DNA from: Gordionus sp. m RMFG-2023
Taxonomy: Eukaryota > Nematomorpha > Gordioida > Chordodea > Parachordodidae
DNA: 64,000 nucleotides
Reading direction: 5' to 3'
Assembly (NCBI RefSeq): GCF_954871325.1
Contig: NC_088777.1
Span: forward strand, 15,353,366-15,417,365
A program made the translations under genes and the position numbers. Position 1 is the stretch's first letter. Each line of letters starts with the position of its first letter. A model generated the notes under the pieces. That model ran no database searches, was not told the origin of the DNA, and saw only the letters and a list, made by a program, of their open reading frames with translations. Of the stretch, positions 1 through 12,508 are shown one piece after another.

Positions 1-540
1 TAAATATGGGCGTCAGAAGGGGGCATTTTAAGAGTAGGCAGAGACCTTTATGGGTCTTCATTTTTTAATCAAGCCTCAGGCCCGAAGTAAAAATATTTTA
101 TAGGCCTCAGGTCCGGTCCGGCCTATATATTTAAAAAAAATCAAAAAAAATTTCCCAATCCAGGCCCAAGCCCATATCCAAAAATTTTAATTTTTTTTAC
201 TTAATGAATATAAACAATATTTAGATGTATTTAGGCAATTATTTTGTTTACAATACTGAAATTTATTATTATTATAAGAAAAAATGGCAATATTTCTTTA
301 AGTTAGCAACTGTTTTAAATAAATTAAATTTAATAAAAGACCCAAGCCCAGCCCAAGGCCATTGGAAAAAATTTAAAAAACTAACGCCTGGCCCAAGCTC
401 GGTAAAAATATAATATGGGCCGGGTTTGGACCTGCGGGTTGTGGGCCGGTCCATGAAGGCCATACCCGTAACAGACAATACAAATGCTAGTTTGATATTT
501 TTATTAATATCTTTGGTTATATTTTTCCCTTGGCAAGCCA
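1..540. repeat. GC-clustered repeat remnant, possibly hAT subterminal DNA
   Basis: AT-rich DNA with clusters of GGCC/GGTCCGG-type words at about 65-185 and 345-470, such as GGTCCGGTCCGGCC near 110 and GGGCCGGTCC near 443. The two clusters are partly inverse to each other and are separated by AT-rich DNA, which resembles the repeated subterminal motifs of other hAT elements in this window. No terminal repeat or target duplication can be fixed because the window starts here. The short ORFs across it are not credible genes. Confidence 0.3.
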
Positions 541-1780
541 TAAACCTTTTAGAAATTTATATTTGATTGCAAACTCAGACATCACTGGCTTTTTGCATTC
601 AGACATCCTTAAAAGCTATATTTTTTAATTATAGGGTGCTCCTAAAAAATAATTTTATAAAAAGCTAAATAAACATAAAAAATTTAAATAAACATAGGAA
701 TTCGGAATATCTTAATTTTAATAATTTTATGAGGGCAATTTTTAGATTTATAAAATCTGATTTTGAAGGAAATGTATTTCATCATATCGTGTACCTGCTT
801 TATTAATTTCAAACAATTAGGATTTAAGCTTTTGAACTACTTTATGCTTTATATTAATTCACGTATATTTTTCAATTAATTAAAATAATATATAAATAAA
901 GGAAAGAACTAGGACTACCCAGGGTTCTACCATTTTTAAAGCCGGCTAACTGTGGTATGGTATGTGAACTTGGGAGGGGTTGTCAGTGGACAAATAGTTA
1001 TTTTTCGACTACGGGTGAGATGGACCGCGTCATTATGGATATATATATAACCATAATCGTTTAGATCTAAAATAAAATATTAAACGGCACATAGGTAAAG
1101 TTTTGTCAGATGAAATCTAATGTTATTTCTAAAAAGAGGATAAAGTTTGGTCATACACGACATGTTTTAAAATATTTTTATTGGCACTAGAGTTACATTC
1201 ACGTAAAAATTATTAAATTTTATATTTCAATAAATATTTAAAATTTAACTACAAACAAAATATGGTCCGAATATGACAATTTTTTATTTTTTATGCATTT
1301 TCTCATAAAATAATTCATATTAGAAAATAAAAAAAGGCGGGATAAAAAAAACTATTAAATATTATATGTATTCCTTGAGGGACCAATAGTAAATAATTAA
1401 AAGGCCGGGACAAAAAAATCATTAAATTAATGACAATAGTGAATTATATTATGTTAGTGTAAACACTTCAATTAATTTATGTAAAATCACTGAAAGTCAA
1501 TCCAGTAGTATACATATGCATTATTGCATCAGATAAGGATAACCCTAAATTTAATTTAATCACCCAATTTTTTAAAAATTTTAGCACCATAATAACTATA
1601 AAAAAATTTGTTAAAAATTTTATTATCATTATTTTTTGAGCAATCTTAAAAAAAATAACTTTTAAGCAACTCTAAGTGGTTAAAGGCGGGGAAGATCCTG
1701 ATTAATTATGTGATTAAAATTAAGAATTAATTATTTTAATAAAAATTAATTACATAATTAAAAATCCATCCACCCATGGG
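541..1780. other. AT-rich DNA without a recognised gene
   Basis: I see no open frame with coding character, no RNA gene and no bounded element here. Around 905-1040 there is a slightly GC-richer patch of unknown origin. Confidence 0.5.
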
Positions 1781-1851
1781 GTGGTAATAAACACATTAAT
1801 TATGCTAGGATTTATTCCAGAAAATCTTACAAGTAGTGTTATTAAAATGCC

Positions 1852-2110
1852 GCGAGTCTCCACCCCGACCCAAAGTTCGGGTCGTTTTTCGACTCCGACT
1901 CAAAGTTTGGGTCGTTTTTCGACTCCGACTCAAAGTTTGGGTCGTTTTTTGACTCCGACTCAGAATTTGGGTCATTTTTTTCGACCTCGACCCAAGTTCA
2001 AGCCAAAAAAACGACTTCGACCCAAAATATGGATGGTTTTTTCGACCCGACTCAAAGTTTGGGTCGTTTTCAGACTCAAATTCAAACATCGGGTCTTTTT
2101 TTACGACTTC
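1852..2110. repeat. 30-bp minisatellite with palindromic core
   Basis: A tandem array with a period of about 30 bp in its best copies. The unit core GACTCAAAGTTTGGGTC is an imperfect palindrome (GACCCAAA against TTTGGGTC), followed by a T run. About seven copies can be read, with divergence rising toward the right end. Open frames on both strands across the array are consequences of the repeat, not genes. Confidence 0.8.
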
Positions 2111-2124
2111 AACTTATTTGAATT

Positions 2125-2545
2125 TTTTTAAAGCAAATGGGTAAAAATAGATATTGTAAAATGTTAAATTAAAATTTCAGTGAAGATGCACCATAGGAAA
2201 GTGACAATTGTCATAATCATTATAATTATACTTTTTTGAATTATTGAAGCTAATAGATAAAAATATATACTGTAAACATGTTAAATCAATATTTCAGTTA
2301 TGAAGGAACCATGAAAAAATGATAATAGCCATGTTAGTAATTTTTTGGAATATTTTGAAAAAAATGTTAAAATATAAATCATAAACAAGTTAATTAAAAT
2401 TTCAATAAAAATGTGCCATAGAAAAGTGACAAAAGTCAAAATTATTTTTAAACTCTATTAAATCAAATAATAAAAATCTTATATGTAAAACATGTTATAT
2501 TAATATTTCAGTGTAGTAGAACCGTAGAAAAAGATTCATGGGGCA
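2125..2545. repeat. Roughly 110-bp tandem repeat, about four diverged copies
   Basis: The phrase of type ATATTTCAGT...ACCATAGAAAA recurs near 2173, 2288, 2398 and 2502, giving spacings of 115, 110 and 104 bp. Each copy also carries TAAAAAT...TGTAAAACATGTTA upstream of that phrase. Copies are clearly diverged, so the array is old. It directly abuts the 30-bp minisatellite. Confidence 0.65.
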
Positions 2546-2559
2546 AATAATCTCATATA

Positions 2560-3700
2560 AATACTTCTTTATTTTTGGAAAACCAATTTTATTTAAAATA
2601 AGGATTTCAAAGCGTGTTTTTATAAGGGTTTCTGTAATTTTTTCAAAAAATTAGCGTCCTATTAACCACTTTTTACGATACTTTGAAAAAATTTTTTTAA
2701 TATTTTTTAAGTATCTCTATTTCCACAAATAAATAATTTCAAGTAGGTATTATTCAAACATTAACTTTATTTTCAATATTTTTATTAACATTATGTTTGG
2801 TTTTAAATTGAAATATCTTTGCATATTAAACCTTATCTTGAAACTTATTATTTTATTAAAATCTTTGCTCTGAATGATATATTGTTAATCTGTAACTTCA
2901 TAGGTAAAATAATAAAAATTAAAATTAAAATGTAATAAATAAGAGATCCGTGAAGGTTGAAATTATTTTATATCTCGATATTTTATTATTATTGTAAAAT
3001 GTTTTTTAACCAACTTTGTAATTAATAAAATGGTGTAATAAACCATTTTATTAATCTCACATGAAATAATTTATAAATCATTCAGTGTTTGATAAGATCG
3101 AGGTCAAAAAAAAGAAATACATTTTTAGATATAACACTTTTTAAGGACGCTGAAATTCTTATAAAAGGCTAACTTATACACATTTAAAATCACTTAAAAA
3201 ATTATATAGATTTTTTAAAAAAAAAGAAAACTTTTATACCTTACAAATATCTCTTAAATGAAAAGCAAAATATTACTAATACTGATAGTAAGTTAAATTT
3301 CTATATAATATTTTTCATTAAAAAAATATCAAATTATACTTATATGATTTATATATCAAAAACACATAATGAGGCCGAGTCATAAGTATACTTCATTTAT
3401 AATTTCCATTTGTTTATACTAAATTCGGATTTAAAAAAATAAAAGGATATGATATTATTATTTTATAATCTTAATAAATTTTATTTTATTATTTTTTAAA
3501 TTGAATTTCAATTTTTTGTAAATTTAAAACTTTATAATTGACACACAAATATAAAATATTTGACAAAGAGTTCAGAACTGAAGATTGGAAGGGGCAAATG
3601 CCCCTCAGAATGCCTAAATTTAAATGGCGTATGCGCCTAAATATTTTATATTTCAACTAGACGTTTTTTCAGCATGCCTGTAATAAATCTTATATAATAT
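2560..3700. other. AT-rich DNA without a recognised gene
   Basis: Long A and T runs and no coding-like frame. A short GC-richer patch at about 3585-3640 contains GGGGCAAATGCCCC, a small perfect palindrome of unknown meaning. Confidence 0.5.
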
Positions 3701-3730
3701 ATTATTTGGTTTGTACACTTTATATGATTT

Positions 3731-3768
3731 ATTACTTATTTTATTTTATTTTATTTTATTTTATTTTT
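3731..3768. repeat. (ATTTT)n microsatellite
   Basis: Uninterrupted TTTTA pentanucleotide repeats, about seven units, just left of the hAT element at 3833. Confidence 0.85.
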
Positions 3769-3832
3769 ACTTTATATTGTTTTATAAAACATATACTACA
3801 TGGGTGATTCGACACTATCACCTATCCATTAA

Positions 3833-6207
3833 CAGGATTGCCATGTCTCCCCTTATCAGCGGGAGACTCCCGCAATTTTTTAATTTACACGCAGACATCT
3901 CACTCCATCAAAACTACCGCAATTAAAAATCTCCCGCAAAAATCTACCGCAATTTTTTAATTTCTCCCGCACAATTTATTTTTAGCATTTTAACGTTTTT
4001 ATTATATAAATAATAATTTTGAGAGACAGTAATTGATTATTTTTATATTTTTAAAATAAATTTTAAATATTTATTAGAAAAACATGTCTAGTTTGTAAAT
4101 TTCTTTTTATCCTGTTTTATTTTTATCCAATAATAAATCAACATCATTCATTTCATTCATATTTTATCAATTTTCAGTGTGTTTGTATATAACATTATAG
4201 GGCTTGGGGCTAATTATCACGTTCAGGTTAAATTAAATATATAATTTCAATGATACTGATAATTATTTTATTTATTATAGTTCAATCACATTATTAATAA
4301 TACAGATGCAACTACAGTTGCGGAAATCATATAAACCTATCATGTAGTTCAAAATACACATAGCTATCTATCATTACAATGTGGGTCGAATCTTTTCCCC
4401 ATAATATTTAACGACTCCAGTATAGGTTTAAACTTTACTTATAATAGAACAAAAATGAGCAAGGCTTCACAAATGTTTTGGGCTGAATCCAAGATAATTC
4501 TAGACGATTTGAAAGATCGACATCCATATGCAATTTTAACAAATGCATCTAATAAGGGAAATATTGAAATATTTCCCTTGATCCTTCTCTATTTCAACAA
4601 GAATAAGGGCATTCAATAAAACTGTTCAAATTTTTTTCTTCGGATAGTGAAAAAGCCAAAGATATAGCTAATCACATAATGGTAAATATAGCTGACTCAG
4701 AGTTATCAATGAGTTAATTGTCAGCTTTCTACGCTGATAAAGCCTCTGTGAATTTTGGAAAAAACCAAAATGTATTTACCGAATTGAGGCAGCACAATAA
4801 TGAATGCGATATAGATATACTACATAATTATTACAAGAAGGCAATGAATGTATTATCTGAGGATATCGAAATAATTGTAATGAAATGTTTTAATGAATTT
4901 AGTTCATCAACTAAAAGAGTTACTGAATTAAAAGAGTTCGTGGAGTGGTCTGACTTGGAATAGTGTGAGTTGTCGCGACATGTCCCTATCAGGTGGTTAT
5001 TAATACCTGCCATTGATAGAATTTTAAAATTTTATGAACCTTTAAAAAAATACTTCTTAAAGCTGTCCTGAAATTTTTAAAAATTTTCTTGAGGAAGAAA
5101 TGACAGAAGCATATTTAGGAATGCTTTCACATGTAGGAAATCTACTATATGCTATTAATATTCAATTGCAAATCTATATTAATGAAAATTCACAAAATTA
5201 TGGTGCAGCTGTGTTTATCTTTACAGTTAAAAATTGATGATAAATTTTATGTCGCTATTGCTAAAAATTTTATATTAAAATGTTCAAATAATACTCTAAT
5301 TAATGTATTTTTAAATGAGGCAAATATTTTTATTTGCAATCAAAATTTGATTTTAATAACTCTATTTGCAAATGTATAAATATTATCACCTTGGAACAGA
5401 AACCATTAATTGATGGTTTTTGTAATTTAATAAATAAATTAAAAATACCGATAGACATTGATGTCTTGTTTTAGGAGATTGTACTCCTCTCTATATTTTA
5501 TGATTAGCCAGGATACTTAAAGTTCGATGGTCTAAAAACAGAGGAGAAATGGGTAGAATTTTTTTAATAACGATAAATCCTCATACTTGGGAAAAAAATG
5601 CGAGTATGTTTTCTCCTTACCTCGCTTTAATGCCTCGTTGGAGCGCATTTTTAGCCTTATGAGGACTGCCTGGAGAAAAGAGAGAAATCGGATTGCTCTA
5701 ACAACATTACAGGCTGAGCTAATGTTAAACAAAATTTTAATGTTATTCATGCCAGCAATTTTATAAATATCTCAATAACGACGGTAAACGTTTAGTTCCA
5801 TTATTTAAATCTCAAATAAAAGATAATTTATATTATAATATTTAATTTTCCATATTTTTATTATATTTTATAAAATATTATTTATATATTCGCATAAAAT
5901 ATATAAATTTTTTACATTGTAAAATTAAAATCGTTTGTTTTTTATAAAATTATATATTTTAATATAAAGATAGTATTTAAAAAAAATTTATCTCGTACTA
6001 TAGTTATCTATGTTGAAAAATAGTTACCGACTTTGTATTTACATAATAATTATCAAAAATAATAGGCGGATCTAAGTCACTTCAAAATCCGATCGAAGGC
6101 CCGCAAAATTTTTTTTTAGCAATTTTTGTATTTCTACCGCAATTTTTATTCTCCCGCATAATACCAAATTTCTCCCGCAATTTAAAAATTTTGACCTGGC
6201 AACCCTG
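3833..6207 (+). mobile_element. hAT DNA transposon, 2375 bp, perfect 8-bp TSD
   Basis: The left end reads CAGGATTGCCATGTC and the right end is the inverse of CAGGGTTGCCAGGTC, a typical hAT terminal inverted repeat. Both sides are flanked by the same 8 bp, TCCATTAA (3825-3832 and 6208-6215), the size hAT transposases make. Subterminal CTCCCGCAATTTT and CTACCGCAATTTT words recur several times inside each end (3870-3975 and 6130-6185), likely transposase-binding repeats. The interior carries a decayed transposase on the plus strand. The perfect TSD with a broken gene suggests moderate age. Confidence 0.92.
4455..5770 (+). pseudogene. hAT transposase remnant (SCAND3/ZNF862-like type)
   Basis: This is the decayed transposase of the surrounding hAT element. 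It starts MSKASQMFWAESK with the family phrase ASNKGN and then KNKGIQ, followed by a stop near 4620. A second piece (about 4640-5060) carries the ADKASVNFGKNQNVF stretch of the catalytic core, then ELKEFVEW and HVPIRW. A third piece (about 5100-5240) reads EAYLGMLSHVGNLL. Near 5600-5760 the C-terminal dimerisation part is readable as LERIFSLMRTAWRKERNR and LTTLQAELMLN. Several frame changes and stops separate the parts, and the HCxxH-type region between pieces looks deleted. It cannot encode a working enzyme. Confidence 0.85.
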
Positions 6208-6215
6208 TCCATTAA

Positions 6216-7340
6216 TAAAGTTATATTTAAAAAAACCTGTTCTTGAATAATAATAGATTAAAAAATTAATGTTAAATTCCCTGCATCTGTCAGTTTAATA
6301 TAATTATTTTAATTTTGTTAGAAATTTTATAAATTAATTTTTAACGCCTTTTTTTATTGATCACCATTTTTTTAGAAAAGTGAATATTTATCTTTTACTT
6401 GTTAAGGTTTAACACTTTATTGCACGCAATATCAAAAAATAGAGTTTAGATATTAAACCATATATTACTAGCTTATACACAATTAATAATTAAAACAATT
6501 TTTTTTAAGAATAATTATTATTTTTTGCATCAATAATTGAAACTAAAAGATCCGCGAAAAACTCTAATATCATTTTTATTCAATCAAGAATATATATCCT
6601 TACAGCTATAAAAAGCAGTAGCGCTTCCCTTATAAAAAGATTTGAGAGAGCACATTTTAGCTAAACTGAGGATTTTAAAGAATAGTTTAACTTTAGATGC
6701 ACAAATGTAATTATATATGTTTTACTGGCCGCCTGTTTGGCTTCCCTTAGCCTATTAAGTGCCTGTCAAAAAATGATAGTTGAATTTAAATAACAGATTT
6801 GATGATGGGTTAATCAGAAATTTCTTCTTAGTTTGATGAGAGGTGATTCAGAAATAATAATAATGAAACGAAACAGACCAACACTATTCAATTCAAATAA
6901 TTAGAGTATCTATCTAACTAAAGTATCACTAATTAGAAAAAATATCATATAAAATTATGATAACTTTATGCTCTATAAAATATAATTATATAGTGTCCAA
7001 AATTTTATAAAATAATAATAATATTTTAAATATAATTAATGAGAATCAAAAAAATAATTTTTACTATAAATTTTCCATACCTTTATCTTATCTGATAGTT
7101 ATAGTGATTTATTCTGAAAAATATAGTTACCTGCTATCAAAATAGCCATTTAGAAAAACATACTTCCAAAGTGCATAAATGTAAATGTTAATTATATTTA
7201 AATAATCTAATTTAAATATATATTACTAAGTACTATGTAGCGTGTTTTCTATTATATTCACTTCGAAATATCGCTTAAAGCATTTTGTGGTATGTGTATT
7301 TAAATAAGCATATGGAATAAAAGGGTGATTATTAAATTAT
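6216..7340. other. AT-rich DNA without a recognised gene
   Basis: No bounded element seen. Around 6590-6780 the base composition is less extreme and could be upstream sequence of the gene model starting near 7350, but no exon or promoter motif can be supported. Confidence 0.4.
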
Positions 7341-7349
7341 TAAATTTTT

Positions 7350-8476
7350 TTCTCCTTCACAAAGGCCATAGTAACAATTTTCATTGTGTATTGCGAGCAA
7401 GAGAATAGTGAAGAGTTTAACGACGCTGAAATTAACGAAAATATAGACTTCTCCGACAAAGAAGGAATACCCGATTTATATGACGAGGATAAAGTTGGCG
7501 TTGAATTAATTCAAAGTGGCAAGGATAGAGCTAGAAGACATCAAAATCGTAAGGTAAGAAGGGGTTATTCTAATTACGGGCATAGGAGTAAATCAATTCC
7601 AACATATAATGGGGGTAAACGTCGGGGTGGATCGTCATCCTATCACCAAGGTTGTTGTTATATACATAAATTTTTATATAATGAAATATTTAATAATTTT
7701 CTTTAAATATAAAATTTTCTATAAACGTGGTTACAGTCAGTGAACGGTTAATCTCGGGGCTAATTTTTAATTTTATAACGATATTTACCAATATTTCCTT
7801 AAATTTGTTGTTTCTAACTTTTTATAATAAATTATTTGTTAAGTCTGCATCCAAAATTTGTTAAAATGTTTCTAATTTAAATGCAACCTAATGTTAAAGT
7901 TTGGAAATTTCACAAAATTCGAAAAAACTTATATTCTACTTAGTGGTACAAACTCTAAGTCATAGGTTTAAACCCTAAATTGACATTTTTTAAAATATGG
8001 TAGGGAAAAGAATTTTTTCTAAAAAAATTCGCATATAATCAATCATTAAAAATAATAGGCTGTTAGGGAATAACAATTATTTTATTTCATTATTCACTAT
8101 AACCGAGGTTCACATTAAAGAGGTTGTACTGTATATAATATACTTTTTATCATTAGATAGGAACGATCAAAAATGACCACTTCTACATTTAATCTTTACA
8201 AAACCATTATTAATGAATATTTCAAAACAAAAGAAGGGTTTATTAAATTATAAATGAACTAAAAAACTTTTAACAAACTTTAGATTATAAAAATTAATAT
8301 ATATCAGTTTTAAATTTTATGCGAACTTTTAGGTTGTATGAAGTATATTATAGTTTGTAAAAATATTTTTAAAATTTTTTTTTAATTATATAATAAATGC
8401 AGGTAATTACGGCCATGTAAGATATAATAATGGACATAAAGGGCGAAATCAAGGTCCCATTTATCCTAAAGGATGA
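7350..8476 (+). CDS. Candidate two-exon gene for an RG/GY-rich protein
   Basis: An open frame from about 7350 to 7650 gives an acidic stretch (QENSEEFNDAEINENIDF, then IPDLYDEDKVGVE) followed by a basic, glycine- and arginine-rich part (RRGYSNYGHRS, then NGGKRRGGSSSYHQ). It can be joined in phase at CAAG|GTTGTT (7650/7651) to an acceptor TGCAG at about 8401. The second exon continues the same bias (GNYGHVRYNNGHKGRNQG) and stops at 8474-8476. The phase match and continued composition across a 750-nt intron support a real gene. Acidic-then-RGG composition is seen in RNA-binding proteins, but no family is recognised. The N-terminus and any earlier exons are not found. It could instead be a decayed copy. 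Confidence 0.42.
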
Positions 8477-8847
8477 AGAAATTGGGATAAAAGGGCTATT
8501 AGAAAATTTTATTTCCAACATAATAATCGCGAAATCATTGATGTATTATATTTCAAATTTTTAATAATTAACGGATGTTTGTTAAGTTCACATTATATTT
8601 ATAAACATTAGAAATGGGAAAAACTTAGATAATATAAAATAATAATGTGAATTTTTGCATAATTAGTTTGTGACGATGAAGTTTAAAACTTCTCTTATAT
8701 ACAACAAAAAATATTGAGTTCCAAATAAAATAAAAATTGTAGCCTTTTTTAATGATGTGCAAATGATGTTATAAATTAGTTGATTTAGTTTCGTTTTAAT
8801 GACAAAATTCATTAAAGTAAATAGATTATCCCGATAGGATATTTATG
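8477..8847. other. AT-rich DNA without a recognised gene
   Basis: Nothing recognised between the RG-rich exon and the next transposon. Confidence 0.4.
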
Positions 8848-9224
8848 CCAGGGGCGTCAATGGCCTTTACAATCTCAGGGGGCTCAACTAAATAAATTTT
8901 TATGGGGGCGAAGCGTCCCATGCCTTCTTTTTGTGCGGGCCCTCGGCCCGTTTTTGCCCGGATATCGGCCATGTTTTATATTAATATATTATACTTTTTT
9001 AAGAAATTTGCAAACTATCATCAATTATTCTGAATTTCATATTTTATCATTTATTATGCATGCAAATAATGGAAACAAAACAATATAAGACATTTCTAAA
9101 GATAATATTTTTTTAATACAAAATATTTATCCATTTTTTACAAAATTAAATATTTTCGATTATGGATATAAAAAACTTTACTTCTCAAGAATTGCAAGTA
9201 ATAAAAAGGTTAATTAATTCATAC

Positions 9225-9623
9225 CAGTGACGTAGATACGGGGGGGGGGGGTTCAGGTTTGGACCCCTCCCAGAGCAAATTTTTTTTTTAGATTATACGT
9301 TCAAAAGACTTAAAAAATACTTTATATCAAATAAATACATGAATATTTATATTTTTCTATTTTTGATGTTCGTGGAAGGATAATATATTACTATTGAAAA
9401 TATTCTGGATAGTATTATTATAAAATCATTGAGATAATCTACTAAATTATAATAATATATTATTGATGCATTAACTATATTTATTAAATAATATCGAAGA
9501 TATTATTATGATTTTTAAGATAAACCCGGCCGAAGGTCCGTTAAAGGGGGTCTGGGGGGTGAAGCTTCCCAGTCTTATATATGTATGGATCCCCTCTAAG
9601 GAAAATTCCTAGCTACGCCACTG
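9225..9623. mobile_element. hAT MITE (CAGTGGCGTAGC ends), 399 bp, perfect TSD
   Basis: Ends CAGTGACGTAGATACGG and, inverted, CAGTGGCGTAGCTAGGA. The flanking 8 bp ATTCATAC occur at both 9217-9224 and 9624-9631. A run of G follows the left end. Near the right end lies the CCGGCCGAAGGTCCG hairpin and a GGGGTCTGGGGGG block shared with the copy at 12985-13384. No coding capacity. Same terminal type as the autonomous-type hAT at 39918. Confidence 0.93.
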
Positions 9624-10387
9624 ATTCATACACTGCCTCAATTGATAATGGTTTTCATAAACCACACAAGGCAATATGATTCTTAGCATAAAACTAATAT
9701 AACGTTGTGTTACCATTTTAGACAATGTTTTATAGAATAGACTAATAAGGAAAAATTTGTAGGCCTTGAAGAAGAGAATACAAACGATTAATCAAAATCA
9801 TAAAACTATATGGTGGTCGGTCAAAGCTTTCTCTTAGATGTCATTATGCAGGATAGATAAGTAATCGAGAAAATTATTGTGGGATATTCAATTTCTAAAT
9901 GATTATCATCCATTTTGATATATAAACGACTAGACAGTTGGCCATTATTGCTCATCTAAATTATGCAATCAAATGCTGTAAGAGTAATAATCTTAAATTA
10001 TAATAGCCACACAAATAATAGATGCCATTTAATTTATAGTTATGGCCATGACACTCACGATGTAAACTCATATCAGAATATATTATGTTAAATAAATTGA
10101 TAAAACAAAAATACTAAAAATATTTATACGTTAGATGCAATATTAGATATGAATCATATAGTAACTAGCAAATAAGAGTCAGAGTGATATGGTGAAAGCA
10201 ATTAAGATATATATTATTATCGCACCACCTCTAATTGGTATATTAAGTCTTAAAATAATAGTTTGTAATAATATCAAAATATTACCGTATAAAAATTTAA
10301 CTCAGAACTGTTTTCCAAAGAAGGAAAAAATAGCTTTCCTAAAAACACGTAATAAAAGAGAAGGAAAGATATCTAATAAGGATTAGA

Positions 10388-10656
10388 TCCATTGTGGGAT
10401 GAATAATAAGATGTTTAATTTTTAATAATTTATTTTTATTAAATTAAATAGATGGCGTTAAAGAATTGAATGCAAATTGTTACTTATAATTATTATTTAA
10501 AGTATTGATTAGTAAAGTTTATTAAAATATTAATTGTAATATATTCTATAACCTTCAAATATGTGTAAAAGTGACATTTTACCTAATATTTTGAATTCTA
10601 GATAATATAAGATTATCAACTATAGGTCTACTTACTTTTTATAAATAAATTTCTTA
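10388..10656. repeat. Repeat copy shared with 22778-23050
   Basis: About 270 bp beginning ATTGTGGGATGAATAATA and including ATAGATGGCGTTAAA and ATTGAATGCAAATTGTT match 22778-23050 in the same orientation, roughly 80% by eye. In the second copy the site corresponding to 10654-10656 is uninterrupted, which proves the Harbinger MITE here is an insertion. Confidence 0.85.
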
Positions 10657-11053
10657 TAGTGCAAACAAATTGAAAGTTTCAAACGTTGCGTTGCAAGCGC
10701 CAATAATGTCTTTCAAATTGCCTCATTGGTAAAATTACCGTTTGGCTTTAATAACCATTTTATAAAAAACGCAAACAGGTTTGCTTTTTCAATACATTTT
10801 TTATTCTTCGTTTTGTATTATATAAAATGTAATATAAATAACTTATTTATATCCTAAAAAGAAGAAATATTTAGAAATTAAAGAAATGAGAACGAAGACG
10901 ATAATATAATTTTCAAAGAAAAATCCTTTTTTTTAGAACTTATTTAATTTTGAATCGACGGTTATTAATAAAAAGACAACCTCACAAGTGACACGTTATT
11001 TTTTTTATTTTTAAATTACGGCAAAACGTAAACGATCAATTTGTGGCCCACTA
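10657..11053. mobile_element. PIF/Harbinger MITE, 397 bp, TSD TTA
   Basis: The left end TAGTGCAAACAAATTGAAAG and the inverse of the right end TAGTGGGCCACAAATTGATC are imperfect inverted repeats. TTA flanks both sides (10654-10656 and 11054-11056), the 3-bp T-W-A duplication of PIF/Harbinger elements. The same TAGTGCGCACAAATTGAG end occurs at 46199 next to a Harbinger transposase. The paralogous sequence near 23040-23055 shows the empty site. Confidence 0.85.
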
Positions 11054-11573
11054 TTATATTTGTATGGACCTTGGAAATATTTTTAGGAAGAGTCATGGTA
11101 ATTAAATTAAAAAATGGATTAGTGATTTTGAACTCGGAATTACAATATTAAATTTGTTAATTTTCAATTAATAAATGATTTTATTTATTTAATTAGGGTA
11201 AAATAATTTAATTCTAGAAATTAATAACTGTTAATGCTAAATTGATATTTAGACACTATGAATGATATTCCATTTTAAACACAGAATTTGATTGTGCAAG
11301 TTGACATAGTGAAAAATAATATATATGTATTAAACTAATCTAATAATTCACTCATTTAATAAAAATTTAGATAGTCTTATTAATCTTCAAATAATAAAAT
11401 CTAATCTATATATAATATTTAATATAATTATAAAAGAAATCCTTGAGAGGGCTATCAAAAAAATTTATTTTTAGTTCAAGGGGATATTAGGGACTCTAAA
11501 AAATTTTTTTTGCTTCAGGGGACTTTCAAATTTTTAAGGGGGCTCGAGCCCTTGCGCCCCCCCCTAGTGACGA

Positions 11574-12500
11574 TTTATGAATGTATCATCGCGAATGCCA
11601 ATGAATTCAATACTCTGAATAATTATTTATATTATAATCGAACCATCATTTCAGTATACACTAAACCCTTTGACCATTTCCATAGTGTATACTTACTCTT
11701 GCTTGCACTCATTAGTAAGGGAGACTGGGGATATGAGCCATAAAAGATAAACATCAATAAAATTACCCGGGTAAAGATAAACTTTCCCATGAGGCGCCTA
11801 TGAGCTGCAAAATATTGATTGCTTTTAAATATAAAAATGATATATAATTGCATCTATTTTATTGATAAAAATTAGCTGTAATGGAATATCATTATAAAAA
11901 TTAATAAAATTCATTGACATTTAAACAAACAAAATTGGAATTGCAACAGGATCCATGTGCCTAAAAAAATTATTTTACATAGGGCAAAGACCCATAAAAT
12001 TTTAGTTGCATTTATTAGATTAATATTTGATGTAGACAATTTTTCCTTCATTAATCTTGATTATATCTTTTTACTGTTGCATAACTTAAGTTTGTTTTCT
12101 CCATAAGGGCTTTCATTAAAAATATTAATGATTTTATCATTTGTTAGTTGTTTCTTCCTTTTCTAAAATAATTTCTTACTATTCAAATTTGAATAAAAAT
12201 AAATTTAAAAATAATTCTCAAAAAAGTTCATATGAACCTCTGAAAATTAGCTCCAGACCCTCAATATCTTTAAAATCAATTATATAGTAGTTTAATAATA
12301 TTTTTTCCAAATAAAGAATAATTTTATATAGAATAGGGTTTAATCTTTTATGTAAGATAGTTATTGGAGAATTAAAACCTTACTTTTTATTTTTGATAAA
12401 TTGCAGCAATTAAAAATGTTCCGATATTAAAAAAAATAATAGCTGCAAATGGATAATTTAGTTATACATAAGAAGAAACCCTTTAGGATTGCAAGAAACT
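11574..12500. other. AT-rich DNA without a recognised gene
   Basis: Two overlapping opposite-strand ORFs near 11510-11853 are short and compositionally unconvincing. No terminal repeats found. Confidence 0.45.
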
Positions 12501-12508
12501 CGGGCTCA

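Larger units (their letters stand above)
8848..11572. mobile_element. Degraded hAT-like element with two nested MITEs
   Basis: Left end CCAGGGGCGTCAATGG and right end GCGCCCCCCCCTAGTGACG are flanked by ATTTATG (8841-8847 and 11573-11579), a 7-bp direct repeat that is 8 bp with one mismatch. The termini match each other only loosely. Just inside the left end is a palindromic GCGGGCCCTCGGCCCG-type block and a GGGGGCGAAGC block, also found in neighbouring hAT copies. The interior shares about 275 bp (10388-10660) with the hAT at 16890-23204 (22778-23050), which places it in a related family. It contains a complete hAT MITE (9225-9623) and a Harbinger MITE (10657-11053). No transposase is readable. 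Confidence 0.65.

Noticed and set aside
1781-2131. Overlapping ORFs on both strands (94-116 codons)
   Set aside because: They translate the 30-bp minisatellite; the apparent proteins are simple repeats.
11510-11853. Two overlapping opposite-strand ORFs
   Set aside because: Short, mutually overlapping, and spanning the end of a hAT element; no protein character.
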